DNA of 64,000 nt from Xylogone sp. PMI_703 (GCA_021399445.1 JAJTUQ010000002.1:930001-994000); one strand, 5' to 3'. Counted from the first letter of the stretch, positions 47,113 through 61,129 are shown. Program-made: numbers and translations. The notes: generated from the letters alone by a model not told the origin.

Positions 47113-49991
47113 CTACAAGAGGCGATAAATGAGTCAAACAACCAAAAAAATGAAACTTTGAATGAAACTCTGAGAAAAGGAGAACGCCTTCAATGTCCCA
47201 CAACTTGTTTCCAAACCGCAGGAGAGGAGGCAAATGGGGGCCATGTATATAGTCCGGAGGCGCAACAGGGGGATTGAGGAAAGGAATCACACTTGTGCCG
47301 GCCTACCAATGGGATGGGAATCTACGGTAGTATATTCCTGGGCATGAAGCACAAGGCTGGGCTAGCATGAGGAGGTTTTTCATGAAAGCCACGCTCGAAC
47401 TAGGGGATATGGACCTGGTCCACGAAGTCGATCGATCCGCACAGAAGTTGCATTGCAGCTGGCGGTCATCCGGGAGGGAGGGACCTGGGTACATCTCGTG
47501 GCTTCCAGGAGACTTCGAGGGAGCCATTGCAGACAAGCTAAGTGAGTCGAGACCTACTAATGTCCCCATTAGGGAGGGACTAGCCTGAATTTATTTTTAA
47601 TGAAGGGAAACGGGTTAAGGAAACTATGTCAGTCATTTGTCATATCAAGACTAAAGGCCATGCCTCGGGGGATCTGGACAGAAGATGCTAGTTTCCGCCA
47701 GATCCTGATATCTCCGTCCATATATAATATCAAAGCTAGCCAGTGAGCATGACCAGGCGTGAATCCAGAAGAGCTGGTCGTGCGAGTCGCGGGCGTTGCA
47801 CAGGGTTGGTGCTCACGAGCTCGGGACAACGGTTGCTATCAGTACGCAACTGCGGTGTTGCGGTGTCCGACCCCTGCCGACCTTACTGCATATGGCCTTG
47901 GTGCTTCTCCTGTCGGCGTACGCGAAAGCGAAGGGGACGTTGAGCAGAGACCATGTACATCGAGCGAGGCACCAAGGCTCTCATGCTGAGCGGGTCAGAA
48001 AGCCACAGTCACTTTCCTCATGGCTATTTGTCAGCCGCTGGTCAGAACCAGATGCGCGTAGTGGTGGATGTCCTTCAGCCTTGTGGCAAGCTGCGGTACC
48101 GGAAATGACGTATGGTGCCAACGACTTCTTTCACTACTGCCTCCTGCAAGCACCGTATCTCCCTTCTTCCAGAGCAGCATCCCGAATCTGGAATCAAAGA
48201 TGGCTGCTCCGGGATTTGGGAATTCATTTACGGGTACTCGGTGTGTGAGGGCTATCCTTTGGCTCGTCATCACCTAGATGGCTCCCTACCATTCAGATGG
48301 AACGGGATTTGAGGCGTCCAGGCGGTGCCGGGAGATGCACCCCTTCTTGTCTGCATGAGGCCGCTTTCACTTGCATTCATAGCCTCTTGATGAGGCCCCG
48401 CCGTCTGGTCGTGGCGGCGAGGTGTCACAGAAAAGGCTCGGATCGGTACACGGAAGATTACTGTGGTCATATCTCTCTATCGGCATATCTGCACGGAAGC
48501 GAATGATATCCCGTTCAGATCTTATCGATTTACGCGGGGCGATTTACGAGCGAGGCTGTCACTCCCTGTTCACTTGCTTACCTGATGTTGCCATGCGTAA
48601 CCATCCGAAAGTGGTCAGAAAGTCGGTGCAAATCAACCTTGAAAACATGGTTAACCATAAAGACTCGCGTTCTAGACAAACCTTCTCCCAAGTGGATGAT
48701 CGATGAGCTGCTTGGCAGTGCCATACTTTATACTACTGCACTTACGTCTTTAGCACCTGGAATTTCACGAGAAATCTCCAGGCGTTCGCCGAAAAGCTCC
48801 CCGGTCGGCGTGCATTCATCTTTCAAAGCAATTTGTCAGACATGAATCCTATGCACTCAGTAATCGTATATCCTCATACAGGTTTTGCGATCGAGACCTA
48901 CAGTCTTCAGTAATATCTTACCTAATTGGAGGTGATCTTCAAGGCTTGCTGCGGGCCAATGTGAGATTGCTGCATCTTACGACAGGGGAAGCTCACGCGG
49001 TATGCGCCATAACAGGTAAAATTCCAATGCAGGGAACCCCAATTGTGCGAGGTTAAAGATTTTCCCATCATCTGTCTTACTGCAGGCAACGTCTCTCCAT
49101 TTTGAGTTTCTCGGTATCTTCGTCAACGCGATCGGAGACGACGATGAGCGAACCTACCGAGGATTTAGGCGTGTCAGGCACAGACAGGTATTATGACGGC
49201 ATCATACATGGCACAAAGTCCGGACACGACACACTGGATATGCTCTCTCGGGCGGAAACGGCGTCTTCACCTCATTCTACGCCACGGATTGAGTGAAAAA
49301 GAGGCAAGATGATTGCAGGCACCACCTTTTTCATCAATCACTTCACGTTGGATTTTCGTATGAGCTGCATTCACATCACGTGGTAATGACATAGGAATGG
49401 AACAATGAAAACCCGAGGTCGCCGATAGTTCACGACTAAACTGATTCTAGCGCTTCCAGAAACACGCGTAATTAAACGGCCAGGCGCAGCTTCATGCATT
49501 TACGGAGTGCCGGTACAGCCTCGCATGTACGGAAGGTACGGCAACTGGACCGCAGTATCTATCAAGCATACAAATTTGCCATCGCAAAGGAGAGCTGTTG
49601 GTAGCGCGTGACGTATATATGGAAGCCTTCTCACGTCGTTCATGGCAAATAGAACAGCTTCAATGCCCTGTGGTTTGTTCTGGTGTTCTCGTCACCAGAG
49701 CCAAAAGAGGCAAAAACAAAATGAGGGGTGGTACGTGCACGTGGCTCAAGGTCTGGGGTCCCTAAGTAAGGTTTGGGTCCCGGCACTAAATTTCCACATG
49801 CGTGACATGCTTGCTGCGTAGTTCAACGTCCCTTCTCCCTCCCTTTATTCTACCGTGGCCCTCACCGTTCATTCGTTCTTTCCCCATCCTTACCTCCCAT
49901 ATCTCCAAGCTCAAACTACGTTTGCTTTGATTACTTGAGGTCGCCGCGTTCAAATGATGGCCTGCGCCTGTTCCGAATAACGCCTTCTGTC
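47113..49991. promoter_or_regulatory. Long divergent intergenic region
   Basis: This is 2879 bases between the starts of two divergent genes. Many short overlapping ORFs on both strands lie between 47.6 and 48.9 kb, but none has a convincing start, splice pattern or family match. The 150 bases before 49992 are pyrimidine-rich. The region may hold long leaders, a non-coding transcript or decayed DNA. Confidence 0.4.
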
Positions 49992-52033
49992 ATGGAGGCT
50001 GTCGTGTTCCAAGATTCGCCGCTGGCTGATTATCTTGAAGGTTGGTTGCCGGACCACCCGTTCGCCAGTCCCTACGCGGGGCAGCAGTAAGACTGACTTC
50101 TGCAGGTAAAGGCGAAGGTGGCAGTGTGTCTGAATGGGCTGATGCTGAAAGTAAGGGGGACGACGACTCTGCTCCTCCAAGCCCCTCGTTCGCCCCCAGG
50201 GGCAAACCAACCGCGCGATTGAAGTTTCGTCAAAGTCTCCCACCACCTCTCCGCCTTACTATCCCACGCAATGTGGCTATAGCTGCAATACATGATACGT
50301 GTTCGGTGAGCTCCTTACATTGTGCCTGAAGCTCCTTCGACTAATGTAGGTGCTGTTGCCTGATGCAGAAAGCTGTCAATTCGAGGCTTGGCCGAGTCGA
50401 GAATGCGAGATTTCTCGAACAGTTTCGATATATCATTGTTGCGTCGCAGCTCCTCAGTGGAACATCCTACCTTGGCTCTTCTCGAGATACCCCTTTACCG
50501 ACTCCTGACGCGCCACAAGTCGGCGCCTTCACGTTAGCTGGAGCTGCCGTAACGGCGACACTAGGATTCTCTATAGCATGGCTGATACACTGGACACGCG
50601 GGAGAGTGGCAAAGGGCCGAATGCTCATTCTATTGGGTTTCTTGAGCGTTCTAGCGTTGGTCTCCTATGCATATGTACGAAGGCAGTGGCTGCAGTATCT
50701 TCGACAACGGGCATTAGCTGAAACATCAGAATTTGTGGCAAAGGCCCAAGAGTTGGATGTTGTCGCAACGGCCGCCTTAAATCTTATCCAGGAGGTTGAA
50801 CTTGTATCTCGGGGATATAGACTGTAGGTCCACGCCGATCTCCGTTGAGTGTGACCCGAGCTAACACCATAAACAGAAGCACGCCCCTACCTCCTATTAG
50901 TCGCCTGGAGGACCGCCATCAGACTAGGAGATGTTCCAGGCTAAGGAAAGCGCTCCGGCTTTGCTTTGCGGATGTCATACCTCGATACAGCCAAGCGTGT
51001 ACTGCTCTCAAACCTCTTACCGAATGTCTAGACCTCGAGAAATATTACGACATTTATGACATTAGTGATATGGACTCTGCAGATGCGCTTCTGGGATATT
51101 CCGAGGCTGAGTTCGAAGACGTTGACTCCCTGCGCGCCCTCAAGATCCTTGCAGCAAGATTCCACACCATTCGAAAAATCTTCCTTTGTTGTCTGTTAGC
51201 GCTTGATGCGCATGGAGGCAAACCAGACTTCCTTCGGTGGGGCACTGCTCTTGATGAGATCCATGCAGTAAGCGCAGTCACTGCTGAAGCAGAAGAACGC
51301 ATGCGTAGAATTCTCACAGAGGAAGAAAGTACGTAACTCCTTTCCTTCCTTCAGAGATATCTTCTAACTATGGCTAGGTTTCCCCGTACCCCCGACGCCA
51401 AAGATGCCCCTTACTCCAAGAGGTGAACGGTGGCGAACGCAGTTACGTAAATTAAATTCCCTCTCATCTGGCATTCGTGGCCTTCAAGCAAAGCTACATG
51501 TTCTCAAAGAGGAATCTGATCGGACCATCAATAGTGAAACTGAGGATTTTTCAGAATTTGGTGCTGACCTCATGAGCCAATATGAATCTATTGGAGTGGA
51601 CCTCAAATCCTTAATGCAGGAATGGGAAGATGGAAAAGCGGCTCTTGCTTCCAATATTGACAGGAATGAGCGCCGAATATCCTCGATGAGTACTGCAGTC
51701 TCGCCAGCTATTTCTCTGAGTGGTCTCACATCTGTTGAGGAAGGTACACCTCTAGACGCGTTAAAAGCACTAAATGGCGAGCGACGATCACAATCAAGCT
51801 TGGATTTTAGCGGCTCCGAAGCGGAGGAAGTTTTTGAAGCCATTGCCATGCCACGACAGAGAAGTTCTCTTACCAGGGAACAACGGATCGCAAAGATGAA
51901 AGAGGACAGAGCCAGAAGAGAGTCATCACGGGATAGGCAAGAAGCCAACACTCGTATGTTGCGTGAACTGGAATCTGTGATTAATTTGAGACCAAAGAGG
52001 ACAACACCAAACGGGAGAGTCACGACGCTATGA
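49992..52033 (+). CDS. Vezatin/Inp2-like membrane protein with myosin-binding domain
   Basis: This is a probable organelle receptor for a class V myosin; yeast Inp2 of this family tethers peroxisomes to Myo2. Five exons (49992-50040, 50106-50305, 50369-50823, 50877-51328, 51378-52033) give 603 residues. After an acidic N-terminus comes NSRLGRVENARFLEQFRYIIVASQLLS. Two membrane helices follow (FTLAGAAVTATLGFSIAWLIHW and RMLILLGFLSVLALVSYAYV), then the coiled-coil-rich vezatin-type region (TSEFVAKAQELDVVATAALNLIQEVELVSRGYRL, then SRLRKALRLCF). A long C-terminal coiled coil is rich in Glu and Arg. The 49-base first exon was found from its in-frame ATG and consistent phase-1 join. The peroxisome role is inferred from the family. 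Confidence 0.8.
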
Positions 52034-52724
52034 CAGTAAAAGCATATCGATTAGTTTCATCAATTAGTAAATTGGATACAAGACTATTTTGGGTCTTGAG
52101 GGAGACATACGATCAAAACCCTAGCGCTCGCAACAGCATCTTTTCTTTACATCCAGGGGTTAACATTAAAGGAGTTTCAGGGACGGAGTTTTGCATTATC
52201 TTGCTCAAGCGGCATTTTCCCTCTTTCCTTATTTTCTACTTTCCCTTTTCTCTGTCTATAATATCTCATATATTGTCTCTCATCTAAAAATACGTCATTT
52301 GGGGGAAGCTATAACTCATAGAATATTTGACGAGGCGTTTCTAACGACCAGGCAAGGTAACTAGTATATGTAAAATAGTTTAGCATACTGTAATCAATTA
52401 TGCTAGTTCCCTTGTTCACTCAGTGATAGCTACAAGGATGTTAGATTTCGAGCCGGAAAAGCGACTACACCAATGAACCATCCCACCATTTCACACCAGT
52501 GACGCTCAACTGATCACTATCTACATAAAATGGCTTGCTAGCCTGAGGCATAATATCATTGGTTCTTGTCTTCACGTGATTTCGTGATACACCAACAACT
52601 TTCAACAACTTTGGATCACCTATAGGCGGTTAGTAATGCTGCTAAGGGACTTATGAGAGCGGGTGGGATAGTTTTTAGGCATGACAGGGGTCAGCGAAGC
52701 CTTTACTCAAGTCTTAAGGACTAA
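52034..52724. other. Intergenic, upstream of APC2
   Basis: This is a 691-base AT-rich spacer with a T-rich stretch around 52200-52280. No gene was seen. Confidence 0.5.
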
Positions 52725-55606
52725 ATGATGGCAAGTCCAAGAGAGCAGCGGCAACGCGTTCTCGAATCTGTGTTTGGAGAAAGACCGTTATATCCAGCAA
52801 CGAAAGCCTCATCCTCATTCACAGTAACTGGCCAGGATGTCAGTACAAATCAGTCATTCAACAGTTCACTGACTCTTGCAACATCTGGTCAATCTTTGGC
52901 CACACATGACAGACCGACTAGGCGTCGAGAGCAAGCCAGGCTGACACAGAGAAACTTAGCCAAGCAGCAAGAGGACTTAGCATCAAATGCAGCATCCCGT
53001 CAGAATCCAGATAGCCTAGGGCGCAGCGTAAGGCAGGCAGAATGGGAGCATGTATGGCAAGTTGTAACGAATGCTCTGCAGCTTCCAGACATCCCCCTTG
53101 ACCGTACCGATTACCTTAAATCATTTGAACCTCAAGCTCCACCACGTTCTCCAGGATTTGATCTGGTCCTGTCAAAAGTCATTTTCCCAATCAGACACTT
53201 CTCGGACTCGGTGAGGACAGATAATCTCATGGAATGGTACACAAAGCAAGCTAGACACCATTTCTTTACACAGGTGGAGCCCATCCTCGAGCGTATGTAT
53301 AGTCAGATATCTGAACTAGATCCCGGTGTGATGGTGCCCCCATTACTGCAAACACTACAAGCTACACAACGATTGTATACACAGAATCTGTCCACAGTAT
53401 GCAAAGTGCTCGAGAGAGATTACCGTGGATCTTCTGATGCAGCTATGCAGCGATTCCGGGGTGAAATGGATAGTATTGTTAACAACGCTGTTCCCGACAG
53501 CTTTATGAGAGCTATCAAGACTGTTTTACAGAGACTTGTGGCGATTGTTCTTCAGCCTGAGACATCTTCACTAAATAATAAAACCCTATCACATGGGGAA
53601 GATTCACCCGAAGTTGCAGGGGCACGGAGTGAGCTAATAGATCTGATCAACATGCTTGTTGATGCTGGTATAGCCGGTGAGAAATTCCAAGTCGCATTTG
53701 CAGAGATCATGGATGCTGCTATGAAGAGATACATTACATATAGTTTCAGGGGCAGGTGGCTAGCTGAGGAGAATGAGGCATCTAAAAGCTCCGAGAGAAA
53801 GATGAGAGGTAGCGATGGAACCGAATCCGTGACTCGATCATCCCGTCAAGCTGCACAGTCCCAAAACATCATGAAGTTGTGTGACTGGGTTGAGAATAAG
53901 TTCTCAAGACTGTGTGTTGAGGTCTTCAATCAGATTGGTAAAGTTGGCATAGACTGGACCGATATTGAAAAATGGAAGGAGGCAGGTATCTCCAACCTCA
54001 CTGCTCTTCGAATCAATGAACTGTTTGATATCGTAGGCAGTTGGCCTAGCTGTTCTGGTGCTATCGATGATTTACGCACAGCCATTACCACGCCGCTTCG
54101 CCGGCTACAACTCACAGATTCCTTTATTGCTACATTGAGGGAACGATTATTGCATCCTGGGACATCGACACTTGCGATATTACAGGTCTATATATCGATG
54201 ATATGGTCGTTTCACGCCCTAGATAGCTCGAAGGTCCTGCTAGACCGGGTCGCCTATCCCCTCCAAGAGTATCTTTGTACTCGTGATGACACAGTGCGAC
54301 TGATAATCACCGGCCTTCTCGCAGACACTGTAGATGCCGAAGGAAATGAAGTAGCTCCAGGAGGCGACAAGCTTGTAGAGCTTGCGTTGCTTCTTCAAAA
54401 GGGTTCTGAGGCCATAACAGGGCAGAACAACGATGATGAACTTGACTGGCATGATATGGAATGGCAGCCCGATCCCGTTGATGCAGGACCAGGATATAAG
54501 AGAACGAAAAGTGCCGATGTTATTGGAACGATGATCCGTGAACTTGGCACTCAGGATGTCTTTATTAAGGAATTCCAATCTATCATTGGGGATAATTTAT
54601 TAAGGGGCGAGGGAACATTTGAGAAGGAGGTGCGTATACCTAACATTCATAAGGCAAAGGTTTGAGTTTCTAACTCTATTATAAGATCAAAGTTCTTGAA
54701 CTGTTGAAACACAGATTCGGTGAAGGACATCTTCAGAGTTGTGAAGTCATGATCAAGGATATCCAAGATTCCGTCGATCTGAACGACTCTATCATGAAGC
54801 TTCAGAGAATAGCCTACAGACGTCAGAATACCAGCAATATCAACGCACCAAAAGAAGACGCCGACCCCGATGATCCAAACAAAGCATCCCTAAACGCCAA
54901 GGTCTTATCTCGACTATTTTGGCCCCAACTCAATGACGAGGAATATAAAATACCTGATGAGATTATCAATCTTCAGACACGCTACGAAAAGGGCTTCCAA
55001 ACACTGAAGTCGGCTAGGAAACTAACGTGGTTACATGCACTTGGCCAGGCAACGGTCGAACTTGAATTAACAGACCGTACGGTGCTTGAAGAGGTTCACA
55101 CCTGGCAGGCATCGGTCATCTGGGCATTTCAAGGCAGCGACTCTGATTCTACCCCTGTGCAACGAAGCGTACAGGATCTTGTGGATGAACTGCAAATGGA
55201 TGAAGCACTTGTTCGCTCGGCTCTTCACTTTTGGGTGGGAAAACTTGTGTTGGAAGAAACCTCCCAAGATACCTTCGTTGTCATGGAGACTCTTTCACAG
55301 GAAGACCTCGCTCGAGGAGCTGGCGGGCCTTCAACATCGATCGAAGAGGATAACGCTGGTGGCGCGATGATGGCGGGCAATACTGGAATGACGAATGAGA
55401 AAATGCAGATATATTGGCAGTTCATTCAAGGCATGTTGACGAACGCGAGCTCACAAATGCCGTTGGCACAGATTGCTATGATGCTGAAGATGTTGATTGC
55501 AGATGGGTTTCCGTATAGTAATGAGGAATTGCAGGAATTTTTAGGAACAAAAGTCGAGAGTGGAGAGTTGGAGATTGCGGGTGGGAAGTATAAGCTGAAG
55601 AAATGA
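52725..55606 (+). CDS. APC2: Anaphase-promoting complex subunit 2 (cullin-like)
   Basis: Apc2 is the cullin scaffold that holds the RING subunit Apc11 in the APC/C ubiquitin ligase. Exon 1 is 52725-54629 and exon 2 is 54686-55606 (56-base intron, phase 0, branch CTAAC), for 941 residues. The N-terminal half has the long helical cullin-repeat pattern. The cullin homology domain spans the intron (FIKEFQSIIGDNLL, then FEKEIKVLELLKHRFGEGHLQSCEVMIKDI, then LSRLFWPQL and ARKLTWLHALGQATVEL). The C-terminal winged-helix APC2 domain ends the protein (YWQFIQGMLTNASSQMPLAQI, FPYSNEELQEFLGTKVESGEL). Two adjacent ATG codons open the gene; I use the first. Confidence 0.93.
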
Positions 55607-57528
55607 TGGAAGTTGATTATAGGTTTGACAAGAGTGTTAATCCAAATACGGAAAAGGAGTTCTGTTCGGCGGTCTCTACTGCCGGCCTGGGAATAGGGAT
55701 TAAATCAATGAGGCGCGGTACGTCAGGAGCTATACAGAATAGAGGGAGGATGATACGGTTTAGAAGAGGAATTTACTCCGGAGTTACCATCCCGAAGCGA
55801 CTTGATAAAGCCACTATGAAAAGGGCGCAGCTATGAGTGGTCAAGATCCGCACAGGACATCTTCAACTAGTGTTTCTTTAGAAACGCGCAGATATCGAAG
55901 TGGAATCAGTACAATAGCATCCCTGTGCAATAGAGAGAATAGAGTACACATAAAGAATTCTAGATCCGCAAGATAACAAAATAGATGCTTAGATGCAACA
56001 CATAGCTATACCATATTATTTGATCAGTTCTTACGCTATCCACTATCATTACTTAGATAAGTGAGATAACAGAGCTAAAAATAACACATACGCATGGATA
56101 CATGCTCAGAAAATGAAATAATGTGATATATCAACAATCAGAAATAATCTAGACAACTAAGGACATAGAAATATGCAGGTGCATATTGGATGAAAGCAAA
56201 CAAAACGGTGGGAAGTCCCATCCCTGTCCCATCGTTCAAGAAGCCGTTGAAAAGGGAAACACTTAAAGAGGTGAACTGGCTCATCCAATCAACCTCCATG
56301 ATGGAATAGCATAATAATGACAAAAGCCACGGCGGCTGAGCTATTCTTAGAATTAAAACCTGCAGTGTGCAGGAGGTAGCTGCAGCTGTTATCACAGTCT
56401 GACAAGTCGAAATTTGGTCAATGGCAGCCAAACTATGCCCCTTGTTGTCCATAGTTCGAAACCATCTATCTCTCTTTAATTAAACTGATATCATCAACAC
56501 TCTGTACCATCATAGTAGTGTCTGTGCCGTGGCTGTCAAGAAGAGGGAAAGGAGCTAGCATATCTGCTACAGAACCAGATTAACAAGACGGACTACTATC
56601 ACGTGGGAAATCTCGATGTTATTATTCTTTGTATTCGGTAAAGTATCGGTTATGAGGTTTTAGCAGATCTATTGAAGGCGAGTGCTTGAGAAAGCTCATC
56701 GGTAGTATGTGCCTGCGGGACACGAACTTAATAGCTCCTTCGACAATAACATTAATTAATTGATTAACGAAGAGAGAAAACAAAAAAGAAATACAACTAT
56801 ACTTCGATCAACTGAATAAAAAAATACAGATATTCTAGAATGGCAGAAGAGTTCGTGCCCTACAGTTGCACTTGCACCTGTACGCCTACATCTCCGCTAA
56901 TGTCAGCACTTGCTTGATTTCATTAGACTTAACATTTCCGTTTTTTTTTGTATTCCACCTCTTAGAACAGCAAATTGACCTGAACATTCTGCCACAATGG
57001 CCGCCATTGCTGTTCGTTATGAGGTTCTTGCTTATTTGGGAATATATAGAAGCTGCCAAGACCCTGGTAGTCGCTAGGAAAGGTGAGGCCTAGCCTTGTG
57101 AGTGCACAGTGCACGCTATGAGTGTGGTAGCCTTGCTCGCGGTCTCCCTTCCAGGGATTTGCCTATGACAGGCAACAAATGCTCTTCTAATATCCATATT
57201 CATATTCCTAGACGGCAGAAGTTTTTGAAATACCACCTGATGAGAATTCAAAGATATCAAATCATTCTCGCAAATAGCAGGACTAACCAAGCGCCCTAGC
57301 AATAAGCCGGCATCTGGTCACAAAGCTCACACGGGTCTCTCCATTGTAGTAGGGGTAAAATATCACGTATACTTCAACGGATGCATACGAAGAAACATCT
57401 GAGGTGTGTGATGACAGAAAGGATAGTTGCCTTACGGTAGAGGTAAGAGCCCACCTTACATATGATATTACCTAGACCCTATTCTTCTTCTTGAATGTAA
57501 CCAAGGTCACACATCTGCTCAGACAGTC
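55607..57528. other. Gene-poor interval
   Basis: This is 1922 bases of AT-rich DNA. A single ATG ORF of 104 codons (56452-56138, - strand) is hydrophobic in places, but has no family resemblance and could be chance. A short run of T lies near 56941-56950. Confidence 0.45.
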
Positions 57529-57939
57529 ATGCATCTTGAAGAACTCCACCGTGTCTTAAATAACGATCTACACATGGGATCCTTGAATCAGCAAATATTA
57601 GGGAGCGAGACTGCTGATGCTGCAGGCTACATTCTATCACGTCGTCCCGGTTCGGCAGTAGAGATGTTTCTCTGGTTCGATACTGCGGTTGTTGCCTCTG
57701 CAGTAAGTCCACACATACCTTTCAGATGCTACGTAATAATAAAAGGAGAGGAAGACACAAAAGGGTTTCTTATTCGATTAACAGTTGCCTATATGTAGAG
57801 ATCTCCGGATGGTAGAGGTGGAATAGCAAGTGTCGATGCTGTTCCCCATGACGAGGTTTTTCTGCAGACACAGTGCGGAGTCACCGAAGACTCCTTAAAG
57901 GAGCAACTCAATACTTTGCAGATCACAGCTTGGATATAA
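57529..57939 (+). CDS. Possible two-exon gene, 104 residues
   Basis: I do not recognise this protein. Exon 1 (57529-57702, 58 codons) ends at a GTAAGT donor. The 96-base intron closes with ATGTAG at 57798. Exon 2 (57799-57939) stays in frame for 46 residues to TAA. The product begins MHLEELHRVLNNDLHMG and continues with ETADAAGYILSRRPGSAVEM; exon 2 contains VDAVPHDEVFLQTQCGV. The amino-acid mix is ordinary, not low complexity, and the frame stays open on both sides of a good intron, which is better than chance. It sits in an otherwise empty 6-kb stretch. A 5' exon may be missing. Confidence 0.42.
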
Positions 57940-59327
57940 CTATTTCAGCAAAATTGTGGCCACAGTGGTGCCGGCGAGGCGTGAGGAGTAATCATCATGC
58001 ACCTACTCATGCTTGAATGTTTGAGCTGAGATCCGACGTGATTGGCTGGGAGGGAAGAACCAATGGATGCGCGGAGTCGAGCGTTAGCGCAAGGGCCATG
58101 CCGGTGCTCTCGAGTCCGACGTCATCCTTGGAGGTGGGCAGCCACTGAGCTGGAGCGAGGGCTTGTGACTTCCCAAGAGAGCCAAGTGTCCATAGCTAAA
58201 TAAAGCAACGTGGGCTTTCGCCGGCAGCCAGGTACGCGGCTCGATCAAAGGACATGAGCAAAGTGAGCTTGCCGTATCGTGTGGCCGCATCGTGATCCTG
58301 CTGGAGCGTTGGTAAACTACGGCGCTGTAAAGTCAGTTGTATTTGCTTGATTATGCTCTGGACGGGGGATTATAATTGCTGTATTGAGTAAGTGTGAGAC
58401 AAGGCTGCTGAGAAAGGCGTGGGCCATTCATGAGAAACATGAGAAACCGGCCTCGCATTCTCGATCAGAATCCTACCTTATCACACCTATTACCTTTTCT
58501 GCCTACTCCAGTAGCTAATCCTGGTTAATCTTGTTCCTGGGGAGGCTGATAAGAACTGTAAGGTACCTGAGACCTAGGTTTATAGCGCGGCCGTATCGTC
58601 GTGTATCTCGTCGCAGATTCTCAGATTCTGAGTTGCAGATTCGCAAATTGATACCGTACTACGCGGCCTTCGTAGTGTGAATGCAAGAAAAAAGAATGAT
58701 GCGAAATCAGTAGTAGTCCCCGAATCGTATGGAGTAATCGAATTCGTAACTGCAGCCAGTGCGATGCATTGTCTTTCCCTGCTTGGGTCTGTGCATCGCT
58801 CACGGCAAAGCCATTGCTCGCCTTCATTTACTCCTTCCGGATCCAGGAATTTGCCATTTTGATAGTCTGCGTAGCACCCTCGTTTTCTAGGCCTCTTGAT
58901 TCTCGATTCTTGCTCTGCCAAGGAAAGGATATTGGGAAGAGTCGGTTGGATTATCCGCGTGCTGCATTTGCCCCAGAGATGTAGTGCATCGCGGCTGGAT
59001 CCTCCTCATTCGTTGGTGGACGGCGATGCATGATGGTGATGCTTGGGACGTTGGAGGGCCCCAAGAGTGTCAGGTAGATTGGTCCGCTCGAGTCGGCCTC
59101 TACCCTTTCAAGTCACGGCCGAATCCACCCCCAAAGCAATTTTCGAGCAGCACATGATTCAATAATGCACTCGACAACTGAGCGACACGGTTGCGCTACT
59201 GGGATCTCCGTTTTCTTTCTTTCTGCAGAGTCAAGCAGAAAATTTTACCCCGGGACCCTGCTGTGAGAGGCACGTTTCGTACGACGGCTCTGACGGCGCC
59301 GGCTGTTTCTTTTTTCAGATTCTACTC

Positions 59328-59351
59328 GCTCTCTCACTCTCTCACTCTCTG
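59328..59351 (+). repeat. CT-rich microsatellite
   Basis: Repeats of CTCTCACT-type units form an almost pure pyrimidine run on the + strand. Confidence 0.6.
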
Positions 59352-61129
59352 TTCAGGGTGCAGGTCTGTTCGATGCCTGAAGTTACACTGCAGTCGCCGT
59401 CGCATCGTAGCCGCTTTGGCACAGCTGTGCGATTCCCGTGAAATTACCAAGTACTGCATGTCCCTTCCACTGTTCACTGCAGCGCTGTGGTTTCTGCTGA
59501 TTACCTGGTGAGCGTGAGCAACCTGGCAGATCCAGCTGGGACCAATTGGTCGAGCCTAGTAGGCTCTCTGGAGCCGAACCGCCCATTCTTAGTGGCACAG
59601 GCATGAAGGAAGCACTCTAAGCTGGTCCTTTCAATAGCCGTGCCTCATAGCCTTTGACGGAGCGCCTGCTGTTTTTTGGAGTAAAGCGAATCGCCATCCG
59701 CAGAGGAACGGGTTCAGCAAACTGCCGCGGTTGATTGCCCGCTGGCAAACACGGTGAAACAAGTTAGACGGGCTTGGATCATCGAGATTCTCCAGGAATA
59801 ATGTTGATGACGAACGGAGAACTGCATCCTAAATAAGTGCTTGAGAGAGCGTCTCGCGCTGCCCGAAGAGGTGCTAGAACCAACCCAGCACGAGGTGCGA
59901 GTCAAGCAACAACAGCCATATGCAGGTGTCTCGAGCACTTCCTGCTTCGTGTAGTAATAATTGATATGAAAGGGCAGGTATACGATCGCCCCTAGAAAGA
60001 ACATGCTGCACCCATCCACACAGTATTCACCCATTCATCCAACTCATCCACTCATCCGCTACCTGGCTGCAACAATAACAGAGTTGCAGTCTTAGACGGC
60101 TGGTGGCCACTTTAAGTGTCGACTTCCATTTTTCCTTTCTTTTTTCCCTTTTCTGCTGTTGCTTGTTACTTTCGTATGCTGGTGATCCTGGGTCCCGATC
60201 GGGGTAATGAATGAAATGCGATGATCAACCGTAGCCAAGTCAGACAGACGTCCACCGTGCCACGCCTGGACTGCCGTATTTCTTCTTTCTGGCATGTCAC
60301 TCGACTCGGAAGGGCCTTCGGAGGCGCCTCGATTGAGCGCGCCAACTCCAGAAGAGAGCCCGCACTGCACCGCACCATCACAGCAATCAGAGTGGCCGTC
60401 ATGATGACACTGCGGGTGCCGCAGTGGGAGTAAGCTGGACGAAGAAGGGCTGCGTGCCGCGTGCTAGAGGATGTGATGTGCTTGCCGTGCCCTTTCGTAT
60501 GGGGCCAGGCCCTGATATCACTTATCACCGTAGCAAAGAGTAATCATCTCATATATGATCATGACCTCTCGTACATCATCGCTGCTCCAGCAATCCGGCG
60601 AGGACGCTCTCCACCTCCCTCCACGCCTCCACCAGGAAGACCAAGACTTCGCTGTGCGCCTTCCAGCTGGGCTGGCGGGAGCATATTCTGAGGTGTGGTG
60701 CAACAGGCCACCTTCCAGAGCCAGTGTTGGAGCTTCTGGCACCGAACTATAAAAGCTGAATAGCAGGCCAGTGGCTCCGCTGCAGCAGCACCCAAGCAGA
60801 GCCCGCAGTCAGGTCGCAGTCAGGTACGGCCCCTCCACCGCGGCCGCCCAGCACACACAGTCCAGTACCACTGCGAGAGCGTATGACCGCACGCCCACCT
60901 GCTACGGCCCCTCAGGCGGGTGCGATACGGCGACGGGCGCGTGTGGTGGATGACTGACTCTCCGCCTGCCTGATCATACTCGCCTTACATGAGGTAACGA
61001 GCTGCTCCGCTTCAAGCATTATTGTTGCGCCCGGAGCAGGAGCAGGAAGCAAGCAGTAGTAGCAGCAGCAGTAGCAACCCAGCCAGGCCAAGTGCCCACT
61101 GTCCACCTTCGGTCCGCCTACGAAAACCC

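Noticed and set aside
56138..56452. 104-codon ORF on the - strand
   Set aside because: It begins with a true ATG, but has no splice sites, family similarity or supporting context, and is kept only as a remark in the interval entry.
58580..58921. 113-codon frame on the - strand in the RING upstream region
   Set aside because: It starts at TTG and contains no ATG, so it is unlikely to be translated.
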